Below are positions 15,850-24,291 of a stretch of DNA of 64,000 nucleotides, piece after piece. Source of the stretch: Paracoccus sp. N5 (GTDB lineage: Bacteria; Pseudomonadota; Alphaproteobacteria; Rhodobacterales; Rhodobacteraceae). A model generated the notes under the pieces. It did not search any database. It saw only the letters and a list, made by a program, of their open reading frames with translations, and had not been told where the DNA came from. The DNA is taken from contig NZ_AQUO01000001.1 of assembly GCF_000371965.1 (NCBI RefSeq), positions 2,811,290 to 2,875,289 of the forward strand. The letters are read 5' to 3'. How positions within the stretch are numbered: the stretch's first letter is position 1; the number at the start of each line of letters is the position of its first letter. Made by a program: the position numbers and the translations under genes.

Positions 15850-15975
15850 CTTTCGCGCGAGGAATGGCGGCTTTGTCATGTCCCGCTTTCTTGCCATCCC
15901 GACAGGGCGCGGATAGGGTGCGCGCCAATTCCGCCGGGGGAGTGCCCGGAGAACTTCAGAACAGGGAAAGACTCG

Positions 15976-16308
15976 ATGTTCGTGACCCCCGCATTCGCCC
16001 AGGCCGCCGGCGCCCCTTCAGCCGGTGCCAGCATCGCCTCTTTCGCGCCGCTGATCCTGATCTTCGTCATCATGTATTTCCTGATGATCCGCCCGCAGCA
16101 GAAGCGCATGAAGGAACATCGCGCCATGGTCGAGGCGCTGAAGAAGGGCGACGAGGTCGTGACCCAGGGCGGTCTGGTCGGCAAGGTCACCGCCGTGCGC
16201 GACAACGAGCTCGAGGTCGAGATCGCGCCGGGCGTCAAGGTCCGCGTCATCCGCTCGACCGTGACCGGGCTGGTGAACCGCACCCAGCCCGCCGCCGCCA
16301 ACAGCTGA
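15976..16308 (+). CDS. yajC: Preprotein translocase subunit YajC
   Basis: 110 aa. One N-terminal transmembrane helix (about 24-44, FAPLILIFVIMYFLMIRPQ) with the family's MIRPQQKRMKEH motif, followed by a small cytoplasmic beta domain (GDEVVTQGGLVGKV). YajC associates with SecDF and the SecYEG translocon. First gene of yajC-secD-secF, the standard order. The upstream gap is filled by a paired repeat. Confidence 0.96.
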   Translation: MFVTPAFAQAAGAPSAGASIASFAPLILIFVIMYFLMIRPQQKRMKEHRAMVEALKKGDEVVTQGGLVGKVTAVRDNELEVEIAPGVKVRVIRSTVTGLVNRTQPAAANS

Positions 16309-16325
16309 AGGCCGCAAGCACCGCC

Positions 16326-17990
16326 ATGCTGGACATCCCCTTCTGGAAGCGTCTGCTGATCCTCGGCCTGGTCGCCGTCGGTCTGCTCTATGCCGCGCCG
16401 AACCTGTTCTACAACCGGGTCGAGCAGCATAACGACGCCATCGCCGCCGCCGAACGCAACGGGTTCGAAAGCCCCGAGGAGGCCCAGGCCCGGGCCGGCT
16501 GGCCGGGCATCCTGCCCTCGGGCCTGGTCAACCTCGGTCTCGACCTGCGCGGCGGTGCCCATCTCTTGGGCGAAGTGCATGTCCAGGACGTTTACAAGGC
16601 GCGCATGGACGGCATCTGGCCGGAACTGCGCGATGCGCTGGTGGCGCAGCGCGACACCGTCGGCGCCGTGCGCCGCGTGCAGGCCGAGGACGGCCAGCTT
16701 GCGGTCGAGATCGGCAATGCCGACCAGATGGCCAAGGCGGTCGAGATCGCGCGCGGCCTCGCCACCCCCGTCACCTCGCTGACCGGTGCCGGGCAGAGCG
16801 ACATCGCGGTCTCGGCCCAGGGCAACCGGCTGATCGTGCAGTTGTCGGATGCCGAAAGGGCCGCGACCGACGACCGCACCGTGCAGCAGTCGCTGGAGAT
16901 CATCCGGCGCCGCATCGACGAGGTCGGCACCCGCGAGCCGACCATCGCCCGCCAGGGCAAGGATCGTATCCTGATCCAGGTGCCCGGCATCGGCTCGGCC
17001 GAGGAGCTGAAGCAGCTGATCGGCACCACCGCCAAGCTGACCTTCAACCCGGTGGTCAGCCGCACCGCCGATGCCAATGCCCGGCCCGGGCCCGGCAATG
17101 TGCTGCTGCCCTCGATGGACGAGCCGGGGGTGTTCTACGTCATCGAGGACAGCCCCGTCGTCAGCGGCGAGGATCTGACCAACGCGCAGCCGAGCTTCGA
17201 CCAGAACGGCCAGCCGGCGGTCGATTTCCGCTTCGGCCCCTCGGGCGCCAAGCGCTTCGGGGCCTATACCTCGGCCAATATCGGCCAGCCTTTCGCCATC
17301 GTGCTGGACAACCAGGTGATCTCGGCGCCGGTGATCCGGCAGGCGATCACCACCGGCTCGGGCCAGATCTCGGGCTCGATGGACGTGGACGCCTCGACCC
17401 GGCTGGCCGTGCTGCTGCGCGCGGGCGCCTTGCCGGCGAAGATGAGCTTCCTGGAAGAGCGCACCATCGGCCCGGAACTGGGCCAGGATTCGATCGACGC
17501 CGGCCGGCTCAGCTCGGTCATCGCGACGGCCGCGGTGGTGGCCTACATGATCGCGAGCTACGGGCTCTTCGGGGTCTTCGCCTCGGTCGCGGTCATCGTC
17601 AACGTCATCCTGATCCTGGCGGTCATGTCGATGATGGGCGCCACGCTGACGCTGCCCGGCATCGCCGGCATCGTGCTGACCGTCGGCACGGCCGTGGACG
17701 CCAATGTCATCATCTACGAGCGCATCCGCGAGGAATTGCGCGCCGGCAAGCGCATCGTGAAGGCCATCGACGACGGCTTCGGCGAGGCGATGTCGGCGAT
17801 CATCGACGCGAACGTCACCTCGTTCATTGCGGCCATGGTGATGTTCTTCCTGGGCTCCGGCCCGGTCAAGGGCTTTGCCGTGACGCTGACCATCGGCCTG
17901 GTGACCTCGGTCTTTACCGCCATCTACCTGACGCGGCTGATGATCCTGTTCTGGTTGGAATGGCGCAAACCGAAGCAACTGGTTCTGTAA
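16326..17990 (+). CDS. secD: Protein translocase subunit SecD
   Basis: 554 aa, inner-membrane RND-type subunit that uses the proton gradient to help exported proteins leave the translocon. N-terminal helix (residues 8-25), the periplasmic P1 domain starting at LGLDLRGGAHLLGEV, the IIRRRIDEVGTREPTI segment, and a C-terminal bundle of five more helices containing LTVGTAVDANVIIYERIREE. ATG 16326 lies 17 bases after the yajC stop; a much longer frame upstream is spurious. secF follows after 12 bases. Confidence 0.96.
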   Translation: MLDIPFWKRLLILGLVAVGLLYAAPNLFYNRVEQHNDAIAAAERNGFESPEEAQARAGWPGILPSGLVNLGLDLRGGAHLLGEVHVQDVYKARMDGIWPELRDALVAQRDTVGAVRRVQAEDGQLAVEIGNADQMAKAVEIARGLATPVTSLTGAGQSDIAVSAQGNRLIVQLSDAERAATDDRTVQQSLEIIRRRIDEVGTREPTIARQGKDRILIQVPGIGSAEELKQLIGTTAKLTFNPVVSRTADANARPGPGNVLLPSMDEPGVFYVIEDSPVVSGEDLTNAQPSFDQNGQPAVDFRFGPSGAKRFGAYTSANIGQPFAIVLDNQVISAPVIRQAITTGSGQISGSMDVDASTRLAVLLRAGALPAKMSFLEERTIGPELGQDSIDAGRLSSVIATAAVVAYMIASYGLFGVFASVAVIVNVILILAVMSMMGATLTLPGIAGIVLTVGTAVDANVIIYERIREELRAGKRIVKAIDDGFGEAMSAIIDANVTSFIAAMVMFFLGSGPVKGFAVTLTIGLVTSVFTAIYLTRLMILFWLEWRKPKQLVL

Positions 17991-18002
17991 GGGGGCAGAA
18001 AC

Positions 18003-18998
18003 ATGGCATTCCGTCTGAAACTGGTCCCCGAAGTCACGAACTTCAACTTCTTCCGCTGGCAGTGGCTGACCTTCGGCATCTCGGCCGTGGCCATGGTGGC
18101 CTCGGTGGTCGTCGTGCTGGTCATGGGGCTGAACTTCGGCATCGACTTCAAGGGCGGCACCACCATCCGCACCGAAAGCAGCACCGCCTTCGAGGTCGGC
18201 GACTATCGCCAGGCGCTTGGCGGGCTCGACCTGGGCGAGATCGCCATCACCGAGGTCTTCGATCCGAGCTTCGGCACCGAGAAGCATGTCGCGATGATCC
18301 GCATCGGCACGACCGACGCCACCGGCTCGGTCACGCCCGAGCAGCTGAACCAGGTCGAGGCGGCGCTGAAGACCGTCGATCCGCAGGTCCGCTTTGCCGC
18401 GGTGGAATCGGTTGGGCCCAAGGTCTCGGGCGAGCTCATCAAGACGGCGTTCTATGCCGTGGGCGCGGCGACCCTGGCGATCATGGCCTATATCTGGCTG
18501 CGCTTCGAATGGCAGTTCGCGCTGGGGGCCGTGGTCTCGATCCTGCATGACGTGCTGCTGACGGTCGGCATCTTCTCGCTGTTCCAGCTGAAGTTCGACC
18601 TGACCACCATCGCGGCGCTGCTGACCACGCTGGGCTATTCGGTCAACGACACGGTCGTCGTCTTCGACCGGCTGCGCGAGAACCTGATCAAGTTCAAGTC
18701 CATGCCGCTGATCGACGTGATGAACCTGACCGTCAACGAGACGCTGTCGCGCACGGTGATGACGGCGATGACCACGGCGCTGGCGCTTGGCGCGATGATG
18801 ATCTTCGGCGGCGACGTGATCCGCGGCTTCGTCTTCGCCATGCTCTGGGGCGTGTTCGTCGGCGCCTATTCCACGGTCTATGTCGCCAAGAACATCGTGC
18901 TGTGGCTGGGCGTCAAGCGCGACTGGACCAAGCCCGGCGCGAAGAAGGAACAGGCCCCGGGCGAGGACATTCCGGCCGCCTTCCGGGACGCGCCCTGA
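18003..18998 (+). CDS. secF: Protein translocase subunit SecF
   Basis: 331 aa partner of SecD. N-terminal helix, then LNFGIDFKGGTTI at the start of the small periplasmic domain, and C-terminal helices including TLGYSVNDTVVVFDRLREN, the counterpart of the SecD VDANVIIYERIRE motif. A GGGGCAG ribosome site precedes ATG 18003. Its stop shares one base with the start of the next gene. Confidence 0.96.
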   Translation: MAFRLKLVPEVTNFNFFRWQWLTFGISAVAMVASVVVVLVMGLNFGIDFKGGTTIRTESSTAFEVGDYRQALGGLDLGEIAITEVFDPSFGTEKHVAMIRIGTTDATGSVTPEQLNQVEAALKTVDPQVRFAAVESVGPKVSGELIKTAFYAVGAATLAIMAYIWLRFEWQFALGAVVSILHDVLLTVGIFSLFQLKFDLTTIAALLTTLGYSVNDTVVVFDRLRENLIKFKSMPLIDVMNLTVNETLSRTVMTAMTTALALGAMMIFGGDVIRGFVFAMLWGVFVGAYSTVYVAKNIVLWLGVKRDWTKPGAKKEQAPGEDIPAAFRDAP

Positions 18999-19354
18999 TG
19001 GCGGTGATGACACCGACCGAATTCCTGGGGGCCGTGCCGGTGGACGGCTACGGCCCCGGCTTCTTCCGGGTCGGCGGCACGGTGCATCGCGGCGCCATCA
19101 TCGTCACGCCCGAGGGCGTGCGGCCCTGGGGCGGGCTCGGGGACGCCGCGGCGCTGCTGGCGCTGGCCGGTTCGGTCGATGTGCTGTTCCTGGGCATGGG
19201 GGCCGAGATCGCCTTTCCGCCGCGGGCGCTGACCCAGGCGCTCGAGGCGGCGGGGGTGATGGCCGAGCCGATGAACTCGCCCTCGGCCGCGCGCAGCTAC
19301 AACGTGACGCTGGCCGAGGGCCGGCGCGTCGCCTGCGCGCTGATCCCGCTATGA
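18998..19354 (+). CDS. Mth938-like domain protein (DUF498)
   Basis: 118 aa. Matches the small Mth938/NDUFAF3-like fold: an N-terminal strand region (VPVDGYGPGFFRVGG), IIVTPEGVRPWGG, a VLFLGMGAEIAFPP segment and a C-terminal SAARSYNVTLAEGRRVACALIPL. In bacteria these genes sit next to secDF; the mitochondrial relative is an assembly factor of complex I, but the bacterial role is unknown. ATG 18998 overlaps the secF stop by one base, and its own stop overlaps the ccmA start (ATGA), so it links the sec and ccm genes in one transcript. Confidence 0.85.
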   Translation: MAVMTPTEFLGAVPVDGYGPGFFRVGGTVHRGAIIVTPEGVRPWGGLGDAAALLALAGSVDVLFLGMGAEIAFPPRALTQALEAAGVMAEPMNSPSAARSYNVTLAEGRRVACALIPL

Positions 19355-19983
19355 GCCTGATCGCCGTCCGCGCGTTTGCCGTGGCGCGGGGCGGGCTGCG
19401 CGCCGTCGAGAACCTGTCCTTTGCCGTCGAGGCGGGGCAGGTGCTGGTGCTGCGCGGCCCGAACGGCATCGGCAAGACCACGCTTCTGCGCACGCTGGCC
19501 GGGCTGCAACCGGCCGTGGCCGGCACGGTCGAGGCCGCGCCCGATGCCATGGCTTATGCCGGCCATGCCGACGGGCTGAAGCCGGCGCTGACCGTCTCCG
19601 AGAACCTGGCGTTCTGGGCCGAGGTCTTTGGCGGCCATGACATCGCCCCGGCGCTGGCGGCGATGAACCTGCGCGACCTGGCGGCGCGGCCGGCGCATGC
19701 GCTTTCGGCCGGGCAGAAGCGGCGGCTGGGGCTGGCGCGGCTGCTGGTCACCGGCCGGCCGGTCTGGCTGCTGGACGAGCCCACGGTGTCGCTGGACCGC
19801 GACTCGGTCGCGCTGTTCGCGGCCATGCTGCGCACCCATCTGGGGCAGGGCGGCGCGGCGCTGATCGCCACCCATATCGACCTGGGCCTGCCCGAGGCCG
19901 TGGCGCTGGACCTGACCCCGTTCCGCGCCGGGCCGGCGCAACGCGACGCCCGGCCCGCCGGCTTCAACGAGGCCTTCGCATGA
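19351..19983 (+). CDS. ccmA: Heme exporter ATP-binding protein CcmA
   Basis: 210 aa ABC ATPase of the CcmABCD complex, which drives release of holo-CcmE for cytochrome c maturation. Walker A is GPNGIGKTTLLR (residues 38-49), the signature is LSAGQKRRLGLARLL, and Walker B is WLLDEPTVSLD. Overlaps the preceding gene by 4 bases and ccmB by 4 bases (ATGA). Start of the ccmABCDG block; ccmE, ccmF and ccmH are not in the window. Confidence 0.95.
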   Translation: MSLIAVRAFAVARGGLRAVENLSFAVEAGQVLVLRGPNGIGKTTLLRTLAGLQPAVAGTVEAAPDAMAYAGHADGLKPALTVSENLAFWAEVFGGHDIAPALAAMNLRDLAARPAHALSAGQKRRLGLARLLVTGRPVWLLDEPTVSLDRDSVALFAAMLRTHLGQGGAALIATHIDLGLPEAVALDLTPFRAGPAQRDARPAGFNEAFA

Positions 19984-20636
19984 AGGCGCTGCTGCTGCGC
20001 GACCTGCGTCTGGCGACCCGCGCCGGCGGCGGCTTCGGCCTGGCGCTGGCGTTCTTCCTGATCACCTGCACGCTGGTGCCCTTCGGCGTCGGCCCCGAGG
20101 GCGGCACGCTTGCGCGCATCGCGCCGGGCATCCTGTGGGTGGGCGCGCTGCTCTCGTGCCTCTTGTCGCTCGACCGCATCTTCGCGCTGGATTTCGAGGA
20201 CGGCAGCCTCGATCTGCTCGCCACCGCGCCGCTGCCGCTGGAGGGCGCGGTCGCGGCCAAGGCCCTGGCGCATTGGCTGGTGACCGGCCTGCCGCTGGCC
20301 CTGGCGGCGCCGGTCTTCGCGCTGCTTCTGCACCTGCCCGGGCCGGCCTATCCCTGGCTGGTGGTCTCGCTGCTGATCGGCACGCCGGCGCTGTCGATGC
20401 TGGGGGCCTTCGGTGCGGCGGTGACGGTCGGGCTGCGCCGCGGCGGCCTGCTGATGTCGCTCCTGGTGCTGCCGCTTTACGTGCCGACGCTGATCTTCGG
20501 CGCCGAGGCGGTGCGGCGCGGCGCCGCAGGCGGCGATCCGCTGCCGGCGCTGATCTTCCTGGCCGCGATCACGCTCGGGGTGCTGGCGCTGGTGCCCTTT
20601 GCGGCCGCGGCGGCGCTGCGGGTCAATCTGCGGTGA
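19980..20636 (+). CDS. ccmB: Heme exporter membrane protein CcmB
   Basis: 218 aa integral membrane subunit of the CcmAB transporter with six predicted helices. Family features: RDLRLATRAGGGFGLALAFFLITC at the N-terminus, FEDGSLDLLATAPLPLEG in the first loop, and VLPLYVPTLIFGAEAV in the C-terminal half. ATG overlaps the ccmA stop. About 60 bases separate it from ccmC. Confidence 0.95.
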   Translation: MKALLLRDLRLATRAGGGFGLALAFFLITCTLVPFGVGPEGGTLARIAPGILWVGALLSCLLSLDRIFALDFEDGSLDLLATAPLPLEGAVAAKALAHWLVTGLPLALAAPVFALLLHLPGPAYPWLVVSLLIGTPALSMLGAFGAAVTVGLRRGGLLMSLLVLPLYVPTLIFGAEAVRRGAAGGDPLPALIFLAAITLGVLALVPFAAAAALRVNLR

Positions 20637-20698
20637 TCGGGCCCGGGTGCGACCTAAGCGCACTTGAGCGAGATCCGGGCACGGGCTAGGGAGGAGCC

Positions 20699-21424
20699 AT
20701 GTCGATCTGGGAATATGCCAACCCCGTCAAGTTCATGCGCACCTCGGGCGCGATCCTGCCCTATGCGGTGGCAGGGGCGGCGCTTTGCACCGTCTCGGGG
20801 CTGGTCTGGGGCTTTCTGACGCCGCAGGACTACAAGCAGGGCGCCACGGTCAAGATCATCTTCCTGCATGTGCCGGCGGCGCTGATGGCGATCAACATCT
20901 GGCTTATGATGCTGGTCACCTCGCTGATCTGGCTGATCCGGCGCCACCACGTCAGCGCGCTGGCCGCCAAGGCGGCGGCGCCGGTCGGTGCGGTAATGAC
21001 GCTGATCGCACTGATCACCGGGGCGATCTGGGGCCAGCCGATGTGGGGCACCTGGTGGGAATGGGATCCGCGGCTGACCTCGTTCCTGATCCTGTTCCTG
21101 TTCTACCTCGGCTATATCGCGCTTTGGGCCTCGGTCGAGAACCCGGACAGTGCCGCCGACCTGACCGGCGTCTTGTGCCTCGTCGGTTCGGTCTTCGCGC
21201 TTCTGTCGCGCTATGCGGTGAATTTCTGGAACCAGGGCCTGCATCAGGGCGCCTCGCTGTCGCTGGCGCCGGGCGAGCGGATGTCGGCGGTCTACAAATA
21301 TCCGCTGTATCTGTCGATGCTGGGCTTTTTCCTGTTGTTCCTGGCGCTTTTGCTGGTCCGCACCCGGACCGAGATCCGCCGCCGCCGCTTGGCCGCGCTG
21401 CTGGCAAGGGAGATGCGCGCATGA
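20699..21424 (+). CDS. ccmC: Heme transporter CcmC
   Basis: 241 aa, six transmembrane helices; presents heme to the chaperone CcmE. The tryptophan-rich WWD signature is GTWWEWDPRLTS in a periplasmic loop, and heme-ligand His residues flank it (FLHVPAALMAI before, FWNQGLHQGASLSL after). ATG 20699 is preceded by GGGAGGAG. ccmD begins within its last four bases. Confidence 0.96.
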   Translation: MSIWEYANPVKFMRTSGAILPYAVAGAALCTVSGLVWGFLTPQDYKQGATVKIIFLHVPAALMAINIWLMMLVTSLIWLIRRHHVSALAAKAAAPVGAVMTLIALITGAIWGQPMWGTWWEWDPRLTSFLILFLFYLGYIALWASVENPDSAADLTGVLCLVGSVFALLSRYAVNFWNQGLHQGASLSLAPGERMSAVYKYPLYLSMLGFFLLFLALLLVRTRTEIRRRRLAALLAREMRA

Positions 21425-21564
21425 TCGAGCTTGGCAAATATGCCGCGACCGTGCTGGCCGCCTATGGCATCAGCCTGGCGCTGCTCGTGGGCGTGATCGT
21501 CCAGAGCGTGCTGGTCAATGCCCGCGCCCGCCGCGACTTGCAGGAGCACGAACGCCGTGGCTAA
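21421..21564 (+). CDS. ccmD: Heme exporter protein CcmD
   Basis: 47 aa, a single-helix membrane peptide (KYAATVLAAYGISLALLVGV) with a basic C-terminal tail (NARARRDLQEHERRG), as expected for CcmD, which stabilises the CcmABC-CcmE complex. Its ATG overlaps the ccmC stop (ATGA) and its last codons overlap the GTG start of ccmG. Confidence 0.92.
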   Translation: MIELGKYAATVLAAYGISLALLVGVIVQSVLVNARARRDLQEHERRG

Positions 21565-22096
21565 GGTCTCGCCCCTGATGGTGCTGCCGGTGGCGGTGTT
21601 CCTGGGTTTTGCCGGCCTGGCCGGCTGGGCGCTGATGCGGCCCGACCCCGAGGCGGTGCCCTCGGCCTTCGTCGGGCGCGAGGCGCCGGCGGTGGGGGAC
21701 CAGACGCTGCCCGGCAAGGTGCAGCTGACCGATGCGATGCTGCGCCAGCCGGGCGTGAAGCTGGTGAATTTCTGGGCCAGCTGGTGCCCGCCCTGCCGGG
21801 CCGAGCATCCGACCCTGACCGAGCTTTCGAAGCGCCTGCCGGTCTACGGCGTCGATCTGAAGGACCCCGAGGCGGCGGCCTCGGGCTTCCTGTCCGAACA
21901 TGGCGATCCCTTTCATGCCCTGGCGACCGATCCGCGCGGCCGGGTGGCGATCGACTGGGGCGTGACCGCGCCGCCCGAAACCTTCATCGTCGATGGCGCG
22001 GGCCGCATCCTTTATCGCCATGCCGGGCCCCTGGTGCGCGAGGATTACACGGCGCGCTTCCTGCCGGAGCTTGAAAAGGCCCTGGCGGGCCAGTGA
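21557..22096 (+). CDS. ccmG: Thiol:disulfide interchange protein CcmG/DsbE
   Basis: 179 aa membrane-anchored periplasmic thioredoxin-fold protein that reduces apocytochrome c (directly or via CcmH). One N-terminal helix (about 6-25), then a thioredoxin domain with active site WCPPC in NFWASWCPPCRAEHPT, the cis-Pro region APPETFIVDG, and family insertion VYGVDLKD. GTG 21557 is the start that fits the domain and overlaps ccmD by 8 bases. Last gene of the block; two dispersed repeats follow. Confidence 0.94.
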   Translation: MAKVSPLMVLPVAVFLGFAGLAGWALMRPDPEAVPSAFVGREAPAVGDQTLPGKVQLTDAMLRQPGVKLVNFWASWCPPCRAEHPTLTELSKRLPVYGVDLKDPEAAASGFLSEHGDPFHALATDPRGRVAIDWGVTAPPETFIVDGAGRILYRHAGPLVREDYTARFLPELEKALAGQ

Positions 22097-22107
22097 GCAG
22101 CCTTGTC

Positions 22108-22140
22108 GGGGTATTTGGAAAACGGTGAAAACGCGCGCGG
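22108..22140 (+). repeat. Dispersed GGGTATTTG repeat, copy C
   Basis: GGGTATTTGGAAAACGGTGA followed by a CGCGCGCGG run. Shares its core and the AACGGTGAA segment with the copy at 52758-52780. Confidence 0.7.
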
Positions 22141-22165
22141 GGGTTTTCCGGGCGCGCCGTTGCAT

Positions 22166-22187
22166 GGGTATTTGAGGAACGAAGAAG
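22166..22187 (+). repeat. Dispersed GGGTATTTG repeat, copy D
   Basis: GGGTATTTGAGGAACGAAG followed by AAG, preceded by GTTGCAT. Closely matches the inverted copy at 34702-34738, including the flanking GCAT and GC-rich lead. Lies 26 bases from copy C in the ccmG-hisC gap. Confidence 0.7.
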
Positions 22188-22258
22188 CCTGCCGGTGGTC
22201 GAGCCTTTCCAAGGCGGGCGCCGGGCGGTAAGAGGGCCGGGCTTGCAAGAGGCCCGTC

Positions 22259-23362
22259 ATGTCGCAGAACCAGACCGTCATCGCTCCGCAACCCGGGATC
22301 ATGGAGATCGCGCTCTACCAGGGCGGCGCCGCCAAGGTGGCCGGGGTCGAGAACGTGGTGAAGCTGTCCTCGAACGAGAACCCGTTCGGGCCGTCCGAAA
22401 AGGCGCGCGAGGCGGTGGTGCGGGCGGCGCATGCCCTGCATCGCTATCCGAACACCGACCATGCCAGCCTGCGCGCCGCCATCGGCGAGGTGCATGGGCT
22501 GGACCCCGAGCGCATCATCTGCGGCGTCGGTTCCGACGAGATCATCCATTTCCTGTGCCAGGCCTATGCCGGGCCGGGGACCGAGGTTCTGTTCACCGAG
22601 CACGGCTTCCTGATGTATCGCATCAGCGCCCTTGCCGCCGGGGCGACCCCGGTCGCCGTGCGCGAGCGTGATCGTGTCACCGACATCGACGCGCTGATCG
22701 CCGGGGCGAGCGAGCACACCCGCCTGGTGTTCCTGGCCAATCCGAACAACCCGACCGGCACCATGGTCGGCCTGCCCGAGATCGAGCGGCTGGCCCGCGC
22801 CCTGCCGCAGGCCATCGTCGTCGTGGATGCCGCCTATGCCGAATATGTCGAGGATTACGACGGCGGGGCGGAACTGGCGACCCGGCTGCCGAACGTGTTC
22901 ATGACCCGGACCTTTTCCAAGATCTACGGCCTTGGCGGCCTGCGCATCGGCTGGGGTTACGGATCGCGCGAGATCATCGACGTGCTGAACCGCATCCGGG
23001 GGCCGTTCAACCTGTCCTCGGCCGCGCTCGATGCCGCCGAGGCTGCCGTGCGCGACCGCGAACATATCGCCCGCTGCCAGGCCGAGAACGCCCGCATGCG
23101 CGCCTGGCTGGCCGAGGCCCTGGCCGAGAAGGGCGTGCCCTCGGACACCTCCTGCGCCAATTTCATCCTGGCCCGGTTCGAGGACCAGGCCGTGGCCGAG
23201 GCCTGCGACGATTATCTGAAGGCCCAGGGGCTGATCGTGCGCCGGGTCGGCGGCTATGGCCTGCCGAACTGCCTGCGCATCACCGTGGGCGACGAGGCCT
23301 CGTGCCGGCGTGTCGCCCATGTCATCGGCCAGTTCATGGCCGAACGGGCGGAGCGGCGCTGA
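22259..23362 (+). CDS. hisC: Histidinol-phosphate aminotransferase HisC
   Basis: 367 aa PLP enzyme of histidine synthesis (may also accept aromatic substrates). VKLSSNENPFGPS near residue 36, VFLANPNNPTGTM, the DAAYAEYV Asp/Tyr pair and the Schiff-base lysine in TRTFSKIYGLGGLRIGWG are all present. Its stop shares a base with the next gene, tyrC; the hisC-tyrC pairing is common in alphaproteobacteria and fits a broad-specificity aromatic/imidazole aminotransferase. hisN, the phosphatase of the same pathway, is at 43820. Confidence 0.95.
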   Translation: MSQNQTVIAPQPGIMEIALYQGGAAKVAGVENVVKLSSNENPFGPSEKAREAVVRAAHALHRYPNTDHASLRAAIGEVHGLDPERIICGVGSDEIIHFLCQAYAGPGTEVLFTEHGFLMYRISALAAGATPVAVRERDRVTDIDALIAGASEHTRLVFLANPNNPTGTMVGLPEIERLARALPQAIVVVDAAYAEYVEDYDGGAELATRLPNVFMTRTFSKIYGLGGLRIGWGYGSREIIDVLNRIRGPFNLSSAALDAAEAAVRDREHIARCQAENARMRAWLAEALAEKGVPSDTSCANFILARFEDQAVAEACDDYLKAQGLIVRRVGGYGLPNCLRITVGDEASCRRVAHVIGQFMAERAERR

Positions 23363-24291
23363 TGGGTCGGATCTATGACCGCGTCGCCCTGATCGGGCTG
23401 GGGCTGATCGCCGGCTCGATGTCGCTGGCCATGCGCGAGGCCGGGCTGGCCGGCGAGATCGTCGGCTATGCCCGCAGCCCCGAGACCCGGGCCACCGCGC
23501 GCGAGATCGGGCTGGTGGACCGCGTGGTCGAGACCCCGGCCGAGGCCGCCGAGGGCGCCGATCTGATCGTACTGGCGGTGCCGGTCGGCGCCATGGGCGA
23601 GGTCGCGGCCGAGATCGCGCCCTTCCTCAAGCCCGGCGCGACGGTGACCGACGTGGGCTCGGTCAAGCGCGCCGTGGTCGAGGCGGTGGCGCCGCATATC
23701 CCCGCGGGCGTGCATTTCGTGCCCGGCCACCCGCTGGCCGGAACCGAGCATTCCGGGCCGCGCTCGGGCTTTGCCAGCCTGTTTCGCAACCGCTGGTGGT
23801 TGCTGACCCCGGTCGAGGGCAGCGACCCCGCGGCGGTGGCGCGGCTGGCCGGGCTGATCCGCGGCATGGGCGCCAATGTCGAGGAGATGGACGCGGCGCA
23901 TCACGACCTGGTGCTGGCGGTGACCAGCCACACGCCGCACCTGATCGCCTATACCATGGTCGGCGTCGCCGATCACCTGAAGCGGGTGACGGAAAGCGAG
24001 GTCATCAAGTATTCCGCCGCCGGCTTTCGGGATTTCACCCGGATCGCGGCCTCGGACCCGACGATGTGGCGCGACGTGTTCCTGCAGAACAAGGATGCGG
24101 TGCTGGATATCCTCGGGCGCTTCACCGAGGAGCTGTTCGTCCTGCAGCGCGCCATCCGCATGGGAGACGGCGCGCATCTGCACGATTATTTCACCCGCAC
24201 CCGGGCGATCCGGCGCGGCATCATCGAGGCCGGGCAGGATACCGCGGCGCCCGACTTCGGCCGCAGCCAGTCGCCCGCCAAGGACGCCTAG
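23362..24291 (+). CDS. tyrC: Prephenate/arogenate dehydrogenase
   Basis: 309 aa NAD(P)-dependent enzyme of tyrosine synthesis. Rossmann start VALIGLGLIAGSMSLAM, then ADLIVLAVPVGAM, TVTDVGSVK, and the substrate-site HFVPGHPLAGTEHSGP and TSHTPHLIAY segments. C-terminal helical dimerisation region follows. No chorismate mutase or ACT domain, so a monofunctional enzyme. Start ATG overlaps the hisC stop; its stop overlaps the convergent DUF2125 gene inside a CTAG. Prephenate versus arogenate preference cannot be read from the sequence. Confidence 0.93.
   Translation: MGRIYDRVALIGLGLIAGSMSLAMREAGLAGEIVGYARSPETRATAREIGLVDRVVETPAEAAEGADLIVLAVPVGAMGEVAAEIAPFLKPGATVTDVGSVKRAVVEAVAPHIPAGVHFVPGHPLAGTEHSGPRSGFASLFRNRWWLLTPVEGSDPAAVARLAGLIRGMGANVEEMDAAHHDLVLAVTSHTPHLIAYTMVGVADHLKRVTESEVIKYSAAGFRDFTRIAASDPTMWRDVFLQNKDAVLDILGRFTEELFVLQRAIRMGDGAHLHDYFTRTRAIRRGIIEAGQDTAAPDFGRSQSPAKDA

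Noticed and set aside
15876..19013. Very long minus-strand open frame opposite yajC-secD-secF
   Set aside because: A GC-rich mirror frame: its translation is low-complexity (His/Asp/Gln/Arg-rich) without domains, while the plus strand encodes recognisable YajC, SecD and SecF.
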